Counted from the stretch's first letter, positions 53,441-63,556 are shown. The stretch: 64,000 nucleotides of DNA from Venturia oleaginea (GCA_013176395.1 JABMLP010000017.1:434001-498000), one strand, 5' to 3'. The notes: generated from the sequence alone by a model not told the origin. Made by a program: numbers and translations.

Positions 53441-54075
53441 TTTGATTGATTAGGAATTTTGGAGTATAGACTTGTGAGGGAGATGGATTGAAAGCAGTAG
53501 TTAAGTAGCACGCGAGGCTTGATTCGATCGCCAGTGGGAGAGGGGTAAGAGTGGGTGAAATATTGAGAATTTTGATAAGAAAGATATGGACGGGAAGAGC
53601 AAATGGCTTGGAAGGAGAACGCGGATGGTTTGAGGAAAGATGAAAGGAAAAATTGGGAAGGGAAACGGTAGTTATTCCTGGGAAAGGTTCAAAGCTTAGC
53701 CGGGTCACACGACATAATCTGAACCCCGCGCTTGAGAACTCGAGCGCAACGAGAGTCGGATTATATCGTGTGGCCCGGCTACACAATATTTGATCCGAGG
53801 CATAGCGTTTATGGACGTCGATCATGCAGTCAGACACGCTATGGCTTCTAGGAGTGTCAAGCCGGTGTTGGAGATGGATTCTTTCATGACGAAACAGCTT
53901 CGAGGGTCACTAGAGTCATTCTTGTCATTCTTTCCTGAGGTTTTGATTGCATCCTGCATCTATGCTTTTCTCCTTCCTCAATGGAAACTTCCCACCGCCT
54001 GTATTGTTACCAGCCTCGTGTGCTCTTTAACCCTACCGCCTAATTTCTTGGGTCTGGACGCTTTTCAAAATCAAA
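53441..54075. other. intergenic, contains an 85 bp hairpin
   Basis: Promoter side of the flavin-reductase gene; the only clear structure is the hairpin at 53697-53781. Confidence 0.5.
53697..53781. mobile_element. 85 bp palindromic MITE-like hairpin
   Basis: 26 bp arms TAGCCGGGTCACACGA... and the reverse complement of ...TCGTGTGGCCCGGCTA, with three mismatches, and a second inner palindrome (GCGCTTGAG-AA-CTCGAGCGC). The outer TA at each side fits a TA target duplication of a Tc1/mariner-type MITE. Confidence 0.6.
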
Positions 54076-54411
54076 ATGGAAAGACAACCAAAGAATACCA
54101 GAGCTTATAGGATATCCAGAAAACCTGATCAATTGGACGGTTCGCTTGATTCATTTGAGTGCCAGCCGCTCAAGGAATCTGATGAACTATACGAAGCAAT
54201 CAAGTCTGCGTTCCCGAAAGGGACCACACATCGATATCGGATGAGAGATGCCCTCATTGACTTTCTCATCCAAGAACGTGAAGAGGAGCAGGAATCACAC
54301 ATAACCACAATGACCATATGCGCTGCCGACCGCATCAATTTGCCAGTTGATCCCAAATCAACATCCACTTCGAAGTTCGAAGACTGTGGTCTCGACAAAG
54401 TTACGCATTAG
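54076..54411 (+). CDS. hypothetical protein, weakly supported
   Basis: A 111-residue frame from an ATG, mostly hydrophilic, with a helical region ESDELYEAIKSAFPKG and MRDALIDFLIQEREEEQE. No family recognised. It could be one exon of a larger gene with the Ser-rich remnant downstream, but I find no splice path joining them. Start and end are simply those of the frame. Confidence 0.3.
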   Translation: MERQPKNTRAYRISRKPDQLDGSLDSFECQPLKESDELYEAIKSAFPKGTTHRYRMRDALIDFLIQEREEEQESHITTMTICAADRINLPVDPKSTSTSKFEDCGLDKVTH

Positions 54412-54744
54412 AGAACCGTTGACATACATCCTCCAGAGTCTCGGAAAAAGAAGTCAAAAGATTGGGATAAAATGACTGTGGTTGGGACCAGCGAGAATGG
54501 CTTAGCGAACGGGCCTTGACCAAAAAGAACGATGACAGAAGACGAGAGAAAAGAATACCAACTCAGGAGGGTAAGAGGAGCATGTGTCTCTTATAAGAGG
54601 AAGAAAGAAAGGTTTTGTGATGCTCTTTTCGAAGCTGGATATATCTTGCTGACTGTCTCAGTGCAATCATGACGCTCCTCGACCACAAAATGGCCCGAAG
54701 AATGACAGGTATGGCTCTTGGCTCTATTATCTTAAATCTCTTGC

Positions 54745-55748
54745 ATGCAGTTATCTTGTGTTGAGATCTCTTGCAGGACAAATATAGTCCGCAAATCTTT
54801 TCAGCTTTCAAGACTTGAAGGGAACTACCATCGTGCTAACGTATTTAGAAATTCCTTGTCACCCGACGTTCTACCTAGACAGAATATGGTAAGCAAGTCA
54901 AGCAGCCCAAGTCAGAGCACGCAGCGAGATAGCAGCGAGAATAGCACCAGCGGCCAAAATACTTTCTCCAAAACCTCAAGTTCCAAAACTCAATCTTCCT
55001 ACACGACCATGCCCACTGCCGTAATGCCTCGTATTGAAATGGCTACAGATATGGAACCCGCCACCATCGAGGGTAATTGCGATTTGCCGGAAATTTAGAG
55101 CGATCGTTGCAGCTCGTTTGGGACACGATCTGATTCATTGGAGAGAGACTCTGCTCAGGTTTTCGCGGCAGAAGTCTACAACGCCAATACCAACTTTGCC
55201 ACCGCACGAAGAGAGAGCCAATGTGACCACTTCCCAGCAGCATGGACCAATTGAACATGGTCAAACCAGTATTCGAGAATTCAGGTTTGTCAGAACGTCG
55301 TCTGACGCAAGGTGTCAACACCGTGGCTCCACGTCCATCAAACCCACCAGACTCAACCCCATCCTCAGACAAAGACAGTCAAGATAAGTCTTTGGTTACC
55401 GCCAGAAGCTGTTTCCCCGTTGGATGGGACCCGCAGCCAAAAGATCGGTTCAGGCGATCGAACTATTGGGGAATTTCGCCCATCTGCTAACGTTCCGAAA
55501 TGGCTACCACGATTACAGAAACCCCACCAGCACGAGGAGACTTACGCTAGAGACGCGTTTAACAGCATGCTCAACGCCGCTTCCCAGCCCACCACACCAG
55601 TAACAAACTCAGAGCGCATTTACTAACAGGTACTCCCGACTACAAGTCGCAATATTCGACCTGCGTTCCACACTCTCGATCAACAAGACCGATTGAGGAG
55701 ACGGAAGACAAGATTCCATCTGGACTTAGTCGCATGGCTATTGATTGA
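54745..55748 (+). pseudogene. degenerate Ser/Thr-rich coding stretch
   Basis: Consecutive protein-like pieces lie in shifting frames: a Ser/Thr-rich part (SKSSSPSQSTQRDSSE) ending in TAG at 55096, in-frame continuation FAAEVYNANTNFATARRESQ, then in another frame MVKPVFENSGLSERRLTQG, then ARDAFNSMLNAASQPTT, then TPDYKSQYSTCVPHSRSTRP ending at 55748. Composition and order look like one disordered fungal protein broken by stops and indels. No family recognised. A multi-exon gene that I cannot splice is the alternative. Confidence 0.35.
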
Positions 55749-56211
55749 CCTCCAGGAACGATTCACAGACTGAAATGATCGAGTCCGAGAGGCCTCTCAG
55801 AGCTGTCCGAACACAGTATGTATTCACCACGTCTTCTTGATCTTCACTTCCCGATTTGGAGCTTTCTGGCCTTCCTCTTGCTGGTCCCATTTGGTGACTC
55901 GTTAGCATTGATCTCTCAGACTTTGATAACCGGTCGTCGAGGAGGACATGTAAGGCAAGATTTTCTCTGCACTTGGTAGCATGGTTCTTCAATGATTGTC
56001 TGTTGACTTATTTGAATGCGCTTCACAATTCGCACACACATCGACATAATTGAGCTTCGATTAATTACCACCACGTTCGCAAACGCGTCTGTAATCATAC
56101 ACATCAACATTAAGCAGCGCTTTTCTGGCCTCTGACGGTAAGCCTCCCTCCCTCAAGCCGACCGAACGTGGTCGATTTTCCAATAGCATGATATCCTCCT
56201 ACCCTCATGCC
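55749..56211. other. intergenic, nothing recognised
   Basis: Short stretch between the degenerate Ser-rich locus and the Pro/Gly-rich frame; no motif seen. Confidence 0.45.
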
Positions 56212-56664
56212 CTACTCATGTAATCGGCCCAAACCGTGACGAGCTGTATTTGTTGGGGATGTCGGCGCTGAATTGGGAATGGACAGCGAATACCGAGATA
56301 GATCGTGTCTCGCAGGCGGAGCAGATGGAGGAGGTGGAGGGAGCGGGTGGACAAGGGGCGTGGCAAAACCACCAGGAAACGAACCACCAGGAAACGAACC
56401 ACCAGGAACCAAACCACCAGAAGTAGCAGGCCCCCAACCCTGCCAAGCACCGGCATAGCCAGACCTAGCATCCCAGGAAGCCCACAGCGCATCGCTGTGG
56501 TATGGAGCAGGGTATCCAGGCCCGCCTGTGTGAGGCGCGGTGGATGGTCGGCGTAAATGTGGTATATCCATCATCTGGGGTTGTGGGCGTGGGAGCTCTT
56601 CGATTTCGCTCGTTGCCGACCATTCGGACACTGTTGGTAAGGCGTATGGGTTAGCAATACTCAC
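56212..56664 (-). CDS. Pro/Gly-rich frame just downstream of hapX, possible separate gene or alternative 3' exon
   Basis: A 150-residue low-complexity frame, rich in Pro, Gly and Ser, with a PGGSF motif repeated (LVPGGSFPGGSFPGGF) followed by a proline run. It begins 25 bases after the hapX stop on the same strand. Near its start a strong donor GTGAGT, a GCTAAC branch and a CAACAG acceptor outline a 40 bp intron (about 56631-56670), so the sequence TVSEWSATSEIEELPRP may be an exon rather than an ORF start. I could not join it in frame to hapX. Real status uncertain. Confidence 0.4.
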   Translation of the reverse strand: MSIANPYALPTVSEWSATSEIEELPRPQPQMMDIPHLRRPSTAPHTGGPGYPAPYHSDALWASWDARSGYAGAWQGWGPATSGGLVPGGSFPGGSFPGGFATPLVHPLPPPPPSAPPARHDLSRYSLSIPNSAPTSPTNTARHGLGRLHE

Positions 56665-56688
56665 AACGTGTTGGGCCTACTCCTCAAG

Positions 56689-58239
56689 TCAACTCGTACT
56701 GCTTTTCTTCCTGAAGTCCGTTCCAAGGGTCGTTAGAACGGTGGCTATATTCGTTTCGTAGGCACTGAATTGTCTCTGCTTGGTCTCCGTGTCGTTTGTG
56801 AAGGATTCCGTTCCTCTTCGGCTCGGTGGACTCGAGGTCATGAAGGTATGATAGAGATCTTCAAAGCTTGCTTGGCGATCTGGCTTGCTGCTAACTTGCT
56901 TGTATAGCGCAAAGGCCTCGTCACATCCCATGGTGCGGCTCCTTTTTGGGTCTGGTTGGCCGTCCAAGTGCTTTGCCATTTCTCTGGTCTGACGAGCAAG
57001 GCCTTCGCAATATGCCTTTTGCTCTGGATTGTGTTGGCATTGTTCGCAGGTGCCGGGCTTGATTTTGGCTGGCGGGGGCATGGGTTTGACAGGCTGGAAA
57101 CTTTCTTCGTTGCTGCGACACACACAGTCGAAATCGTCGTCGCAAAATCCACAATCGTCCGAGGTTTGGATGTCCGCATTTGGCTGCAGCCTGTGGTAGG
57201 TGAAGTCGATCTCCATTTGCCCAGGACTCGAGCCCTCATCACTGATGAGATCAGGAGCCTCAGAATGTGAATTGTTCCGGCTAGAATCGGTAGGTGAAAG
57301 CAAGTTGGGGATAGACATCGAGGCAGTTGACAGGTTTCTGTTCAAAGAGGGCATTCCATCACGAGCAGTATCTGTGTCTGGATCCTGCACAAGCTCGTCG
57401 ACACAGCGACAGGTCCCATCCTGTTGCGGATCACAGCAGCTACTGTCGAATTGGCGCTTCTGAGGCAGGAATTGAGGTATAGGGTTCACAACGTGCACTG
57501 GTGCCTGAGGACAGCCGTGGTTCTTTGACTTCGTAGACACATTTACTTGATTCAGCCGGGTCTTGTATGTATTGAGCTCCATTGTCATCCGCTGGACGTC
57601 GTCCTGGCGTTGACGGGCCAACGAACCGGCACGATTGTCCGCCTCTCGCTTCTGCTGCTGAAAATGTGCCATTTGATTGAGCGCGTTCTCCCAGTTCGTC
57701 TTGAATTCGTTCTCCCTTGCTTCTGCGTCGCCAAGTTTGTGCTCCAATTCGGCAATGCGATGCCGGTCGTGCTCCACCTGAGCTCGTAGCGACGTCAACT
57801 CTTCCAGCTGTTGGTCGTTTATAGCTTTGAGGGCATTGTTCTGGCATTCGAGATCCCTCTGTACATTTGTCTTGCGCTCGCGGAATGCGCGCTGTGCCGC
57901 TCGGTTTTGTGCTTTTCGCTTGTTATCGGGTTCGTCCGTGGCAGCCTTGCGACCAGGCTTCGGTCGAGCAGGAACGGCAACGCTGCTGGTCATAGGACCC
58001 CTGGAGGGCCCAGAAGACATTGGCTGTATGGCATTGGAAGCGGTGATGGAGGGAGCCAGAGTGGTGGAGGGTCTCAAGGCGGAGGGGGCGAGACTGTTGC
58101 CCCTCGGGGAGAAGCGGGATTTTGCACTCTCGGTGGGCTCGATGGGAGAGCTGGCAGCAGTCGAGGAGTTGTACACAACGGATTGGAGGGCGGGTGGCGT
58201 TGGACCGTTGTTTGGGCCGTCGTTTGGTAGGTTGGACAT
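56689..58239 (-). CDS. hapX: HapX-like bZIP iron regulator
   Basis: A single-exon frame of 516 residues from the ATG at 58239 (an upstream GTG is in frame). Near residues 88-98 is VPARPKPGRK, the short CCAAT-binding-complex interaction motif, directly followed by the basic region KRKAQNRAAQRAFRER (about 107-122) and a long coiled coil to about 230. The C-terminal half carries the Cys-rich clusters that define HapX and sense iron-sulfur status: CCDPQQDGTCRC (about 268-279), CGFCDDDFDCVC (363-374), GTCEQCQHNPEQKAYC (398-411) and MGCDEAF (439). HapX represses iron-consuming pathways when iron is short and activates storage when it is high. A SreA-type GATA site lies 47 bp upstream. Confidence 0.9.
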   Translation of the reverse strand: MSNLPNDGPNNGPTPPALQSVVYNSSTAASSPIEPTESAKSRFSPRGNSLAPSALRPSTTLAPSITASNAIQPMSSGPSRGPMTSSVAVPARPKPGRKAATDEPDNKRKAQNRAAQRAFRERKTNVQRDLECQNNALKAINDQQLEELTSLRAQVEHDRHRIAELEHKLGDAEARENEFKTNWENALNQMAHFQQQKREADNRAGSLARQRQDDVQRMTMELNTYKTRLNQVNVSTKSKNHGCPQAPVHVVNPIPQFLPQKRQFDSSCCDPQQDGTCRCVDELVQDPDTDTARDGMPSLNRNLSTASMSIPNLLSPTDSSRNNSHSEAPDLISDEGSSPGQMEIDFTYHRLQPNADIQTSDDCGFCDDDFDCVCRSNEESFQPVKPMPPPAKIKPGTCEQCQHNPEQKAYCEGLARQTREMAKHLDGQPDPKRSRTMGCDEAFALYKQVSSKPDRQASFEDLYHTFMTSSPPSRRGTESFTNDTETKQRQFSAYETNIATVLTTLGTDFRKKSSTS

Positions 58240-58285
58240 TATCACTGGGAGGGGTAAAACGGTTCAGAATGGGCAAAGCAAGATG

Positions 58286-58294
58286 ATCAGATAA
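58286..58294 (+). promoter_or_regulatory. GATA-repressor (SreA-type) site upstream of hapX
   Basis: ATCAGATAA matches the extended ATCWGATAA consensus of the fungal iron GATA repressors. It sits 47 bp above the hapX ATG, in leader or promoter. SreA-type repression of hapX is established in Aspergillus; binding here is inferred. Confidence 0.55.
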
Positions 58295-58470
58295 GATCAA
58301 GATTAAGCCAGGGAGGAGCAGAATCTTCAGTACACAGGCCAGCTGCGATATCGGACTGATAGTATCAATCACCCCACCCAAACACCAGGAATAGGGACTC
58401 ACGAGAGACAATCCGGGAACCGACATGGGACAGGCTCCTCAATGGGGAATCGAGGGGATCGAGGGATTCT

Positions 58471-58557
58471 GTAATATTAATAACAGTAATAACGATAATA
58501 ATAACAATAATAACAATAATGTTAATAACATCAATGTTGATAATAATGATAATAAAA
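58471..58557. repeat. AAT/AAC-type microsatellite
   Basis: Imperfect trinucleotide array (TAATAACAATAATAAC...) about 90 bp long in the hapX upstream region. Confidence 0.85.
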
Positions 58558-59303
58558 AAGGCTCCAAATAAAGAAATTCAATTGCAAAAGAGCTTCCATG
58601 ATGGGACATGGACAGGTTTTAAACCGCTTCCAGTCTTCTGTTATGGATAAGATTTCCGCGGTGAGCCGAAGTTCTTGCTTCAGAACGAGACATTGGATTT
58701 GGTGAGCACATAAACTCCAAATTCGCCCAGCACCATGACAATCCGGCGCCCAACGGCCACCCAATGGCTACGGGCTAAGGTTCTACACACGAAGTCGTGG
58801 GAAAAGGCTGACCAGACGCGTAATGTACCAAACAGCACTGTGAGTCCGAGTCTCGATGGCCTCTGACACCTCTGGGCATATGTATTCAAGGGCGAAGAAC
58901 ATGGGGAACACCCTTTGAGGATCGACCAGATCTCCCTGCACCAAGTGTAGGTCTAGACACTCGTGCGTATCAATACAGGTCTTGCACCATGGTTCGACAC
59001 TGGGTCCTCGCCCGTATACCATAGCAAAAGTTTCCCCAATCATAGGCCCAGGTCAAGTGCTGCCTGTAGCGGCGTCTCGATGGTTGGATGAGGGCTGAGG
59101 CGACTCTCAACATGATGATATAATCTATGGCTCATAACTACCACTTCTACGAGGCCGCGGCCTATGAGATGTCCGGGTTTGATCGCCAACGAACTCACGC
59201 AAAAAGAGACCTTCGGTAATTTAGGGTCAAAGCGATGGGTAAAATCTCACGCACAAGGTGAGCGATGATTGTCTCCCACCAAAAGTTGAAGACAGAGCGC
59301 CGC

Positions 59304-59372
59304 ACAGCCTCAGGGCGTTAGGATATGGATGGTTAGTGTTAGGGTTGGAATCTCTTAACGTCCTGAGGCTGT
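59304..59372. mobile_element. 69 bp MITE-like element
   Basis: Ends ACAGCCTCAGGGCGTTA and TAACGTCCTGAGGCTGT are inverted repeats (one mismatch in 17). The interior contains one telomere-like TTAGGGTT unit. It abuts the MITE fragment that starts at 59376. Confidence 0.5.
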
Positions 59373-59375
59373 ATG

Positions 59376-59463
59376 AGAAATTATTTCGGCGTCGTGCCGG
59401 CTGACTGATGTGTATTGCGTATCGTAAAGATGGTGGGTCTCTGCGGCTTTCAGACGATTCCGT
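59376..59463. repeat. partial copy of the 15211-15563 MITE (right end)
   Basis: Shares AAATTATTTCGGCG, GGCTGACTGATG and the terminal GGTGGGTCTCTGCGGCTTTC with the right end of the MITE near 15472-15563, with few differences. The left half is missing. Confidence 0.75.
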
Positions 59464-60020
59464 TATTGTAAGAAGTTCTGAGCCTGCACAAGCCTTTCGG
59501 TAGAGACCTCAATCACGGCCATCTTTCCATTCCTGTGGGTAAGTCGATGATCTGAAGGCTCTCCGAGGAGGGGTCATTGTTCGACGATATCTGGTTGCTA
59601 TCGTTGCAACAAACACCTCAGGCAACATCACATCTGGTGAATGGTATGGGCCTCCGTTCTAACAGCGTGGCAATAAAAGCGATCTCTCTTATTACCACAG
59701 CTAAATCAACGCGAACAACAAAGAAAGCCCAACGATGGCAGTTACTTGAACCCGATACTCTTAGAGTTGGAAAGTCCCGCAGTGCTCACACTCTTTTGGC
59801 CAGGAACCTGATACTCGACTCTAAGCTTGCAGGAAGATGGATCCGATCACCACCGACGAGGCTGGATACTTATCAAAGTAGTACTACAATAATATTTCTC
59901 GACTGGCTAACATGATACCACCAACAACCAGGTCCGATATACAAAACAAGAGCCCATCGCCGTCGATCCCATCGCCCTGTCGGTACCATCCACATTTCCT
60001 CCCTCCCATTCTCTTTCACG

Positions 60021-60239
60021 ATGTTATCGTTCCTATCTTTGGTAGTCAGCCTCGCATCTGCATGGGAAGAGAAAGGAAGGAAGAGAAAGGAAGGAAGAGA
60101 AAGGAAGGAAGAGAAAGGAAGGAAGAGAAAGGAAGGAAGAGAAAGGAAGGAAGAGAAAGGAAGGAAGAGAAAGGAAAGACTGGTTGAGGATACGCAGATG
60201 AGGGAAGAGATGCGACACTGGATTCTCAGCCTTTATTGA
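60021..60239 (+). CDS. signal-peptide-like start fused to a Lys/Glu/Arg repeat, doubtful gene
   Basis: A 72-residue frame. Residues 1-14 (MLSFLSLVVSLASA) look like a signal peptide; the rest is a charged repeat (GRKRKEGRERKEEK, 14 residues) encoded by a 14 bp purine-rich minisatellite read in three frames. A repeat of 14 bp has no stop in any frame here, so the open frame may be a by-product. Either a rapidly changing secreted peptide or chance. Confidence 0.3.
   Translation: MLSFLSLVVSLASAWEEKGRKRKEGRERKEEKGRKRKEGRERKEEKGRKRKERLVEDTQMREEMRHWILSLY
60066..60176. repeat. 14 bp purine-rich minisatellite
   Basis: About eight near-perfect units of GAAAGGAAGGAAGA. All purines on the plus strand, so it can form triplex-type structure. 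Confidence 0.9.
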
Positions 60240-61162
60240 GAAAGACCCGGATATCTTCACAGGAATTTCTCACACATGAATCCTAGTCCGAGTCACGGCA
60301 CACTACAAAATGAAGGACTGCAACTGTCTCCTCTTACCGCCTAAGCCTGTTCAACTTCTGCTAAATGGCGTATGTATAGAAGAGGTTGTGAGAGCTTAGG
60401 CCCTTAAAAGAGGATGATTGTGGACGTTCATTCCGATCAATCATCAAAATCTGGTAATGGGAAACCCTGAATTCTGGAGATTTGCTTGGTACCAACAAGC
60501 ACGCGATCGCAAAGGAGGGATCATGGCATGAATGATATAGGTCTTTTGTTGTACTCGGTCGTACATTTGTGGACGAAATAGGTGCGAACAATTTGGCTTG
60601 CATACTCGAACGACTTCGATGTCTCGACAGCGTTCCAGATAGGACAAATGACTTTGAAGCTTGTAGTATACTTGCAAGAAGTATCTCTTACCTCCAAACA
60701 ACAGGTAAATAATATTATTGGGAGTTCTGGAATAAAAAGTCTCGCACCCGTTTCTCCCGATCCAAAGCGAGGTTTGAGTTCGGGCTAATACTTCGCCACC
60801 TTCTTCGCTTTGACAGCTATTTTGCTCTCTATAGAATTTCAGCAAGTCAGAGCGACAGTTGTCTTATTTTATTTAAGTCGGCCATCCTCTCTGTTAGATT
60901 TTCTTTTGTAGAATTCCATTCGACTTCTTGACTGCCAACAACGCACAAACCAAACTCTCCAACATTTTCAAACAGTTATATTAAGACCTCGTTCGAAGTC
61001 AATCACGCACCTAAGCTGTACAAAAATCCACCGCCGATTCCAAGACTTCGTGAGTATTTTATCAAGCTCATCGTCCACCTCATCACTGACAACCCTCCCA
61101 TCCAAGTATAATCATCGACGGTCTACCAACTTCAAATATCAAATCCGAAAGCAAATAAGAAG
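60240..61162. other. intergenic, nothing recognised
   Basis: Promoter side of the repeat protein gene; a pyrimidine-rich leader precedes its ATG. No other gene seen. Confidence 0.45.
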
Positions 61163-61975
61163 ATGAGTTTGTTCACTAGCTCTTCTTCTATTAAAAGGCA
61201 CCCTGCCAAATGGATTCCAGCCGCAGGCACCGACGAGGCTGCCAGTGAGAACAACACGGAATCCACCGAGAGCGAATCTCAGCTGCCCCCTGGTATAGAA
61301 AATTTCCTCAATGACGAGCCCCTCGAGCACAGCACACCGTCCGACTACCATCCAATTCGGGAGTTGGTCGCAGACTCCGAGCCAGATCAATTGAATCACC
61401 AACAAAGTAGAGGCCCGAGATATTCTGAAATTCCAACTATGCCTTGGAACTACACTTCCCCCGCAAGGCAACAGCCATCTACCCAGCCTCCTTCTGATTC
61501 CTCAGACAAGTACGAATCGGATATGGATGGGACCATGCGAGATGTGCCTTTGTGGTTGGACACAATCGACTTGGAATCAGGCCTGTCTCAAGATTACTCG
61601 ATAATGTATTCTTGGGGCATGCATCTAGCCTCCGATGGATCTAACCAGCCTCCTTCTGATTCCTCAGACAAGTACGAATCGGATATGGATGGGACCATGC
61701 GAGATGTGGCTTTGTGGTTGGACACAGTCAACTTGGAATCAGGCCCATCTCAAGATTACTCGACGATGTATTCTTGGGGCACACATCTAGCCTCCGATAG
61801 TACGGATTATAGCTCTCGGACACGGAAAAAGAGATCATCGAGCCATGTGGATCTACAGCGTGACGGTTATTTGGCTGACGTGAGCGAGGCCGACCGGGAT
61901 CTTCATGATATGATCGGGCATAAGTTCACCGATCATGCCGCGAGACAAGGTGGTGCTAAGACGGCCGAGGACTGA
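61163..61975 (+). CDS. hypothetical acidic protein with an internal 52-residue tandem repeat
   Basis: A 270-residue single-exon frame. Hydrophilic and acidic, no signal peptide or membrane segment. Residues about 109-160 and 161-212 are two near-identical repeats (QPPSDSSDKYESDMDG ... MYSWGMHLASD), differing at about nine positions. The repeat ends with a hydrophobic patch (LWLDTIDLESG) that could be a short binding helix. The C-terminus is basic then Asp-rich (TRKKRSSSHVDL; EADRDLHDMIGHKF). No family recognised. Start ATG chosen because stops lie just upstream. Confidence 0.6.
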   Translation: MSLFTSSSSIKRHPAKWIPAAGTDEAASENNTESTESESQLPPGIENFLNDEPLEHSTPSDYHPIRELVADSEPDQLNHQQSRGPRYSEIPTMPWNYTSPARQQPSTQPPSDSSDKYESDMDGTMRDVPLWLDTIDLESGLSQDYSIMYSWGMHLASDGSNQPPSDSSDKYESDMDGTMRDVALWLDTVNLESGPSQDYSTMYSWGTHLASDSTDYSSRTRKKRSSSHVDLQRDGYLADVSEADRDLHDMIGHKFTDHAARQGGAKTAED

Positions 61976-62197
61976 GATAGAGTTGTCTCAAAGCATCACA
62001 CTTTGTAGAAAGTGAGTTGACGATGACTGATTGTGAGTGAGAGGAACTAAGTAGTAATAGTTGGTGGTATCGACCAGGCCTCCCAGCAATCTGCAGCGAC
62101 GACGAGGAAAGCAAGGACGAGTAGGCGAGAAGCGGACAATACTTGGGTGGATAGTTGGCTTTATGTTTGCATCCGCCCTACAGCCCTTTAGATAACG

Positions 62198-62199
62198 TA
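62198..62199. repeat. TA target duplication, left side of the Fot1-like element
   Basis: TA next to the left terminal repeat; its partner is at 63649-63650. Confidence 0.6.
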
Positions 62200-62258
62200 G
62201 TCGATGGGTTAGTGGCCACCTCACCAAATCGCGTCGCGTCATTCTACTACTATCCTCA

Positions 62259-62732
62259 ATGCCACCACCACAACAAGAAGAAGCCTTATACAAAGAAGGT
62301 AGAATTGCTCTAGCGCTTCAAGCCTACCAGCAAGGCCAGTTTCAAACCCCTACTGCCGCTGCAAATGCCTTTGATATCCCCCGAACTACCCTTCGATGCC
62401 GTATCGCCGGAATCCAACCACAGTTCGGCTCTATCTCAAAAAAACGCCTTCTTACACCTACCGAAGAAGAGAGTCTCGTACGATGGATCCTACCAATGGA
62501 TCGACGCGGCATGCCACCTCGACAGGCGACTGTACGGCAAATGGCAGGCCTTTTAGTCGCGCAACACGGGAAACCAGGCTATATCGGTCAGGTCTGGGTC
62601 CGCGACTTTATCAAGCGCCACGATACACTACAGTCAAAATACAATCGCAAGTACGACTACCAACGAGCAAAGTGCGAAGATCCGGAGCTTATTCGAGCCT
62701 GGTTTCAACGGTTGGACGGTACAGGTTATTGA
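62259..62732 (+). pseudogene. Fot1-like transposase, N-terminal part (psq/CENP-B HTH)
   Basis: 157 residues from the ATG at 62259. About 20-70 form a psq-type helix-turn-helix (RIALALQAYQQGQFQTPTAA, IPRTTLR) and about 70-140 a CENP-B/Tc5-type second helix-turn-helix (LTPTEEESLVRWI, PGYIGQVWVRDFIKRH). This is the DNA-binding half of a pogo/Fot1 transposase. After AWFQRLDG the frame jumps directly to sequence encoding the second half of the catalytic core; the piece with the first catalytic Asp is missing and the frame stops at TGY. Confidence 0.85.
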
Positions 62733-63556
62733 TCCTTGATGGCCATGGCAGTCACTTTAGCCCTGAGTTTGATCAGTACTGCTTAGATCGCTCGATAGTT
62801 GTTCTCTGTATGCCAGCGCATTCATCACATCTCCTCCAGCCACTTGATGTCGGCTGCTTTGCCGTACTCAAGCGATCGTACGGACGGCTTGTTGAGCAGA
62901 AAATGGGCCTTGGCGTTAACCATATCGACAAGCAAGAGTTCCTACCTCTCTACCAGCAAGCACGCGCCGAAGCACTACACGAAAGGAACGTACGAAGCGG
63001 TTTTACAGCTACAGGCCTCGTTCCGTACGAGCCAGATCGTGTGCTCTCGCTCCTACACGCTCAGGTCCATACGCCATCCCCCCAGCTACATCCACAACCT
63101 GAGGCAGTATGGGTAGCCGAAACACCTCATAATATTACTGAGCTACAGCACCAAACAGACCTCCTGAAGCAATACCTCAAGCGTCGTACGCAAAGCCCAC
63201 CGTATCCGACAGACCAGGCCTTAAACCAGCTTGTAAAAGGTTGTCAGATAGCTATGCATAGCGCTGTCCTTCTTGCAAGCGAAAATGAGAAGCTACGTAC
63301 TGAGAACCAGCGCCAAAAGAGGAAGAAGGCAAAGAGGCGTACGTATATAGCGAGAGGCGGTGTTTTATCTGGGGTTCAGGCTCAGTTGTTGGTAAATAAT
63401 GGTGAAAGTAGCCGTACAGAGGCTGTACAAGACGGAATAGACGTGAGACGGCAACGGGCACCACCAAGGTGTAGCTTATGTGGGTCGCTTGAACATAAAG
63501 CCCCCCTGTATGCCCTGGGTATCAGCGCATCAATTGATATATATATATTATTGTAA
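62722..63556 (+). pseudogene. Fot1-like transposase, C-terminal part after an internal deletion
   Basis: From YRLLILDGHGSHFSPEF onward (second catalytic Asp), then LCMPAHSSHLLQPLDVGCFA (third catalytic region), then a long C-terminal tail with a coiled region (LLASENEKLRTENQ) and the start of a zinc knuckle (CSLCGSLEHKA). The final Cys of the knuckle is not in frame. It is out of frame with 62259-62732, and the roughly 130 residues between the DNA-binding half and YRLLILDGHG are gone. The joint is at about 62715-62725. Confidence 0.82.

Larger units (their letters stand above)
58295..60020. other. hapX upstream region and intergenic DNA with repeats
   Basis: No gene recognised. Holds the AAT-rich microsatellite, a small MITE (59304-59372) and the right half of a larger MITE (59376-59463). 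Confidence 0.5.
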
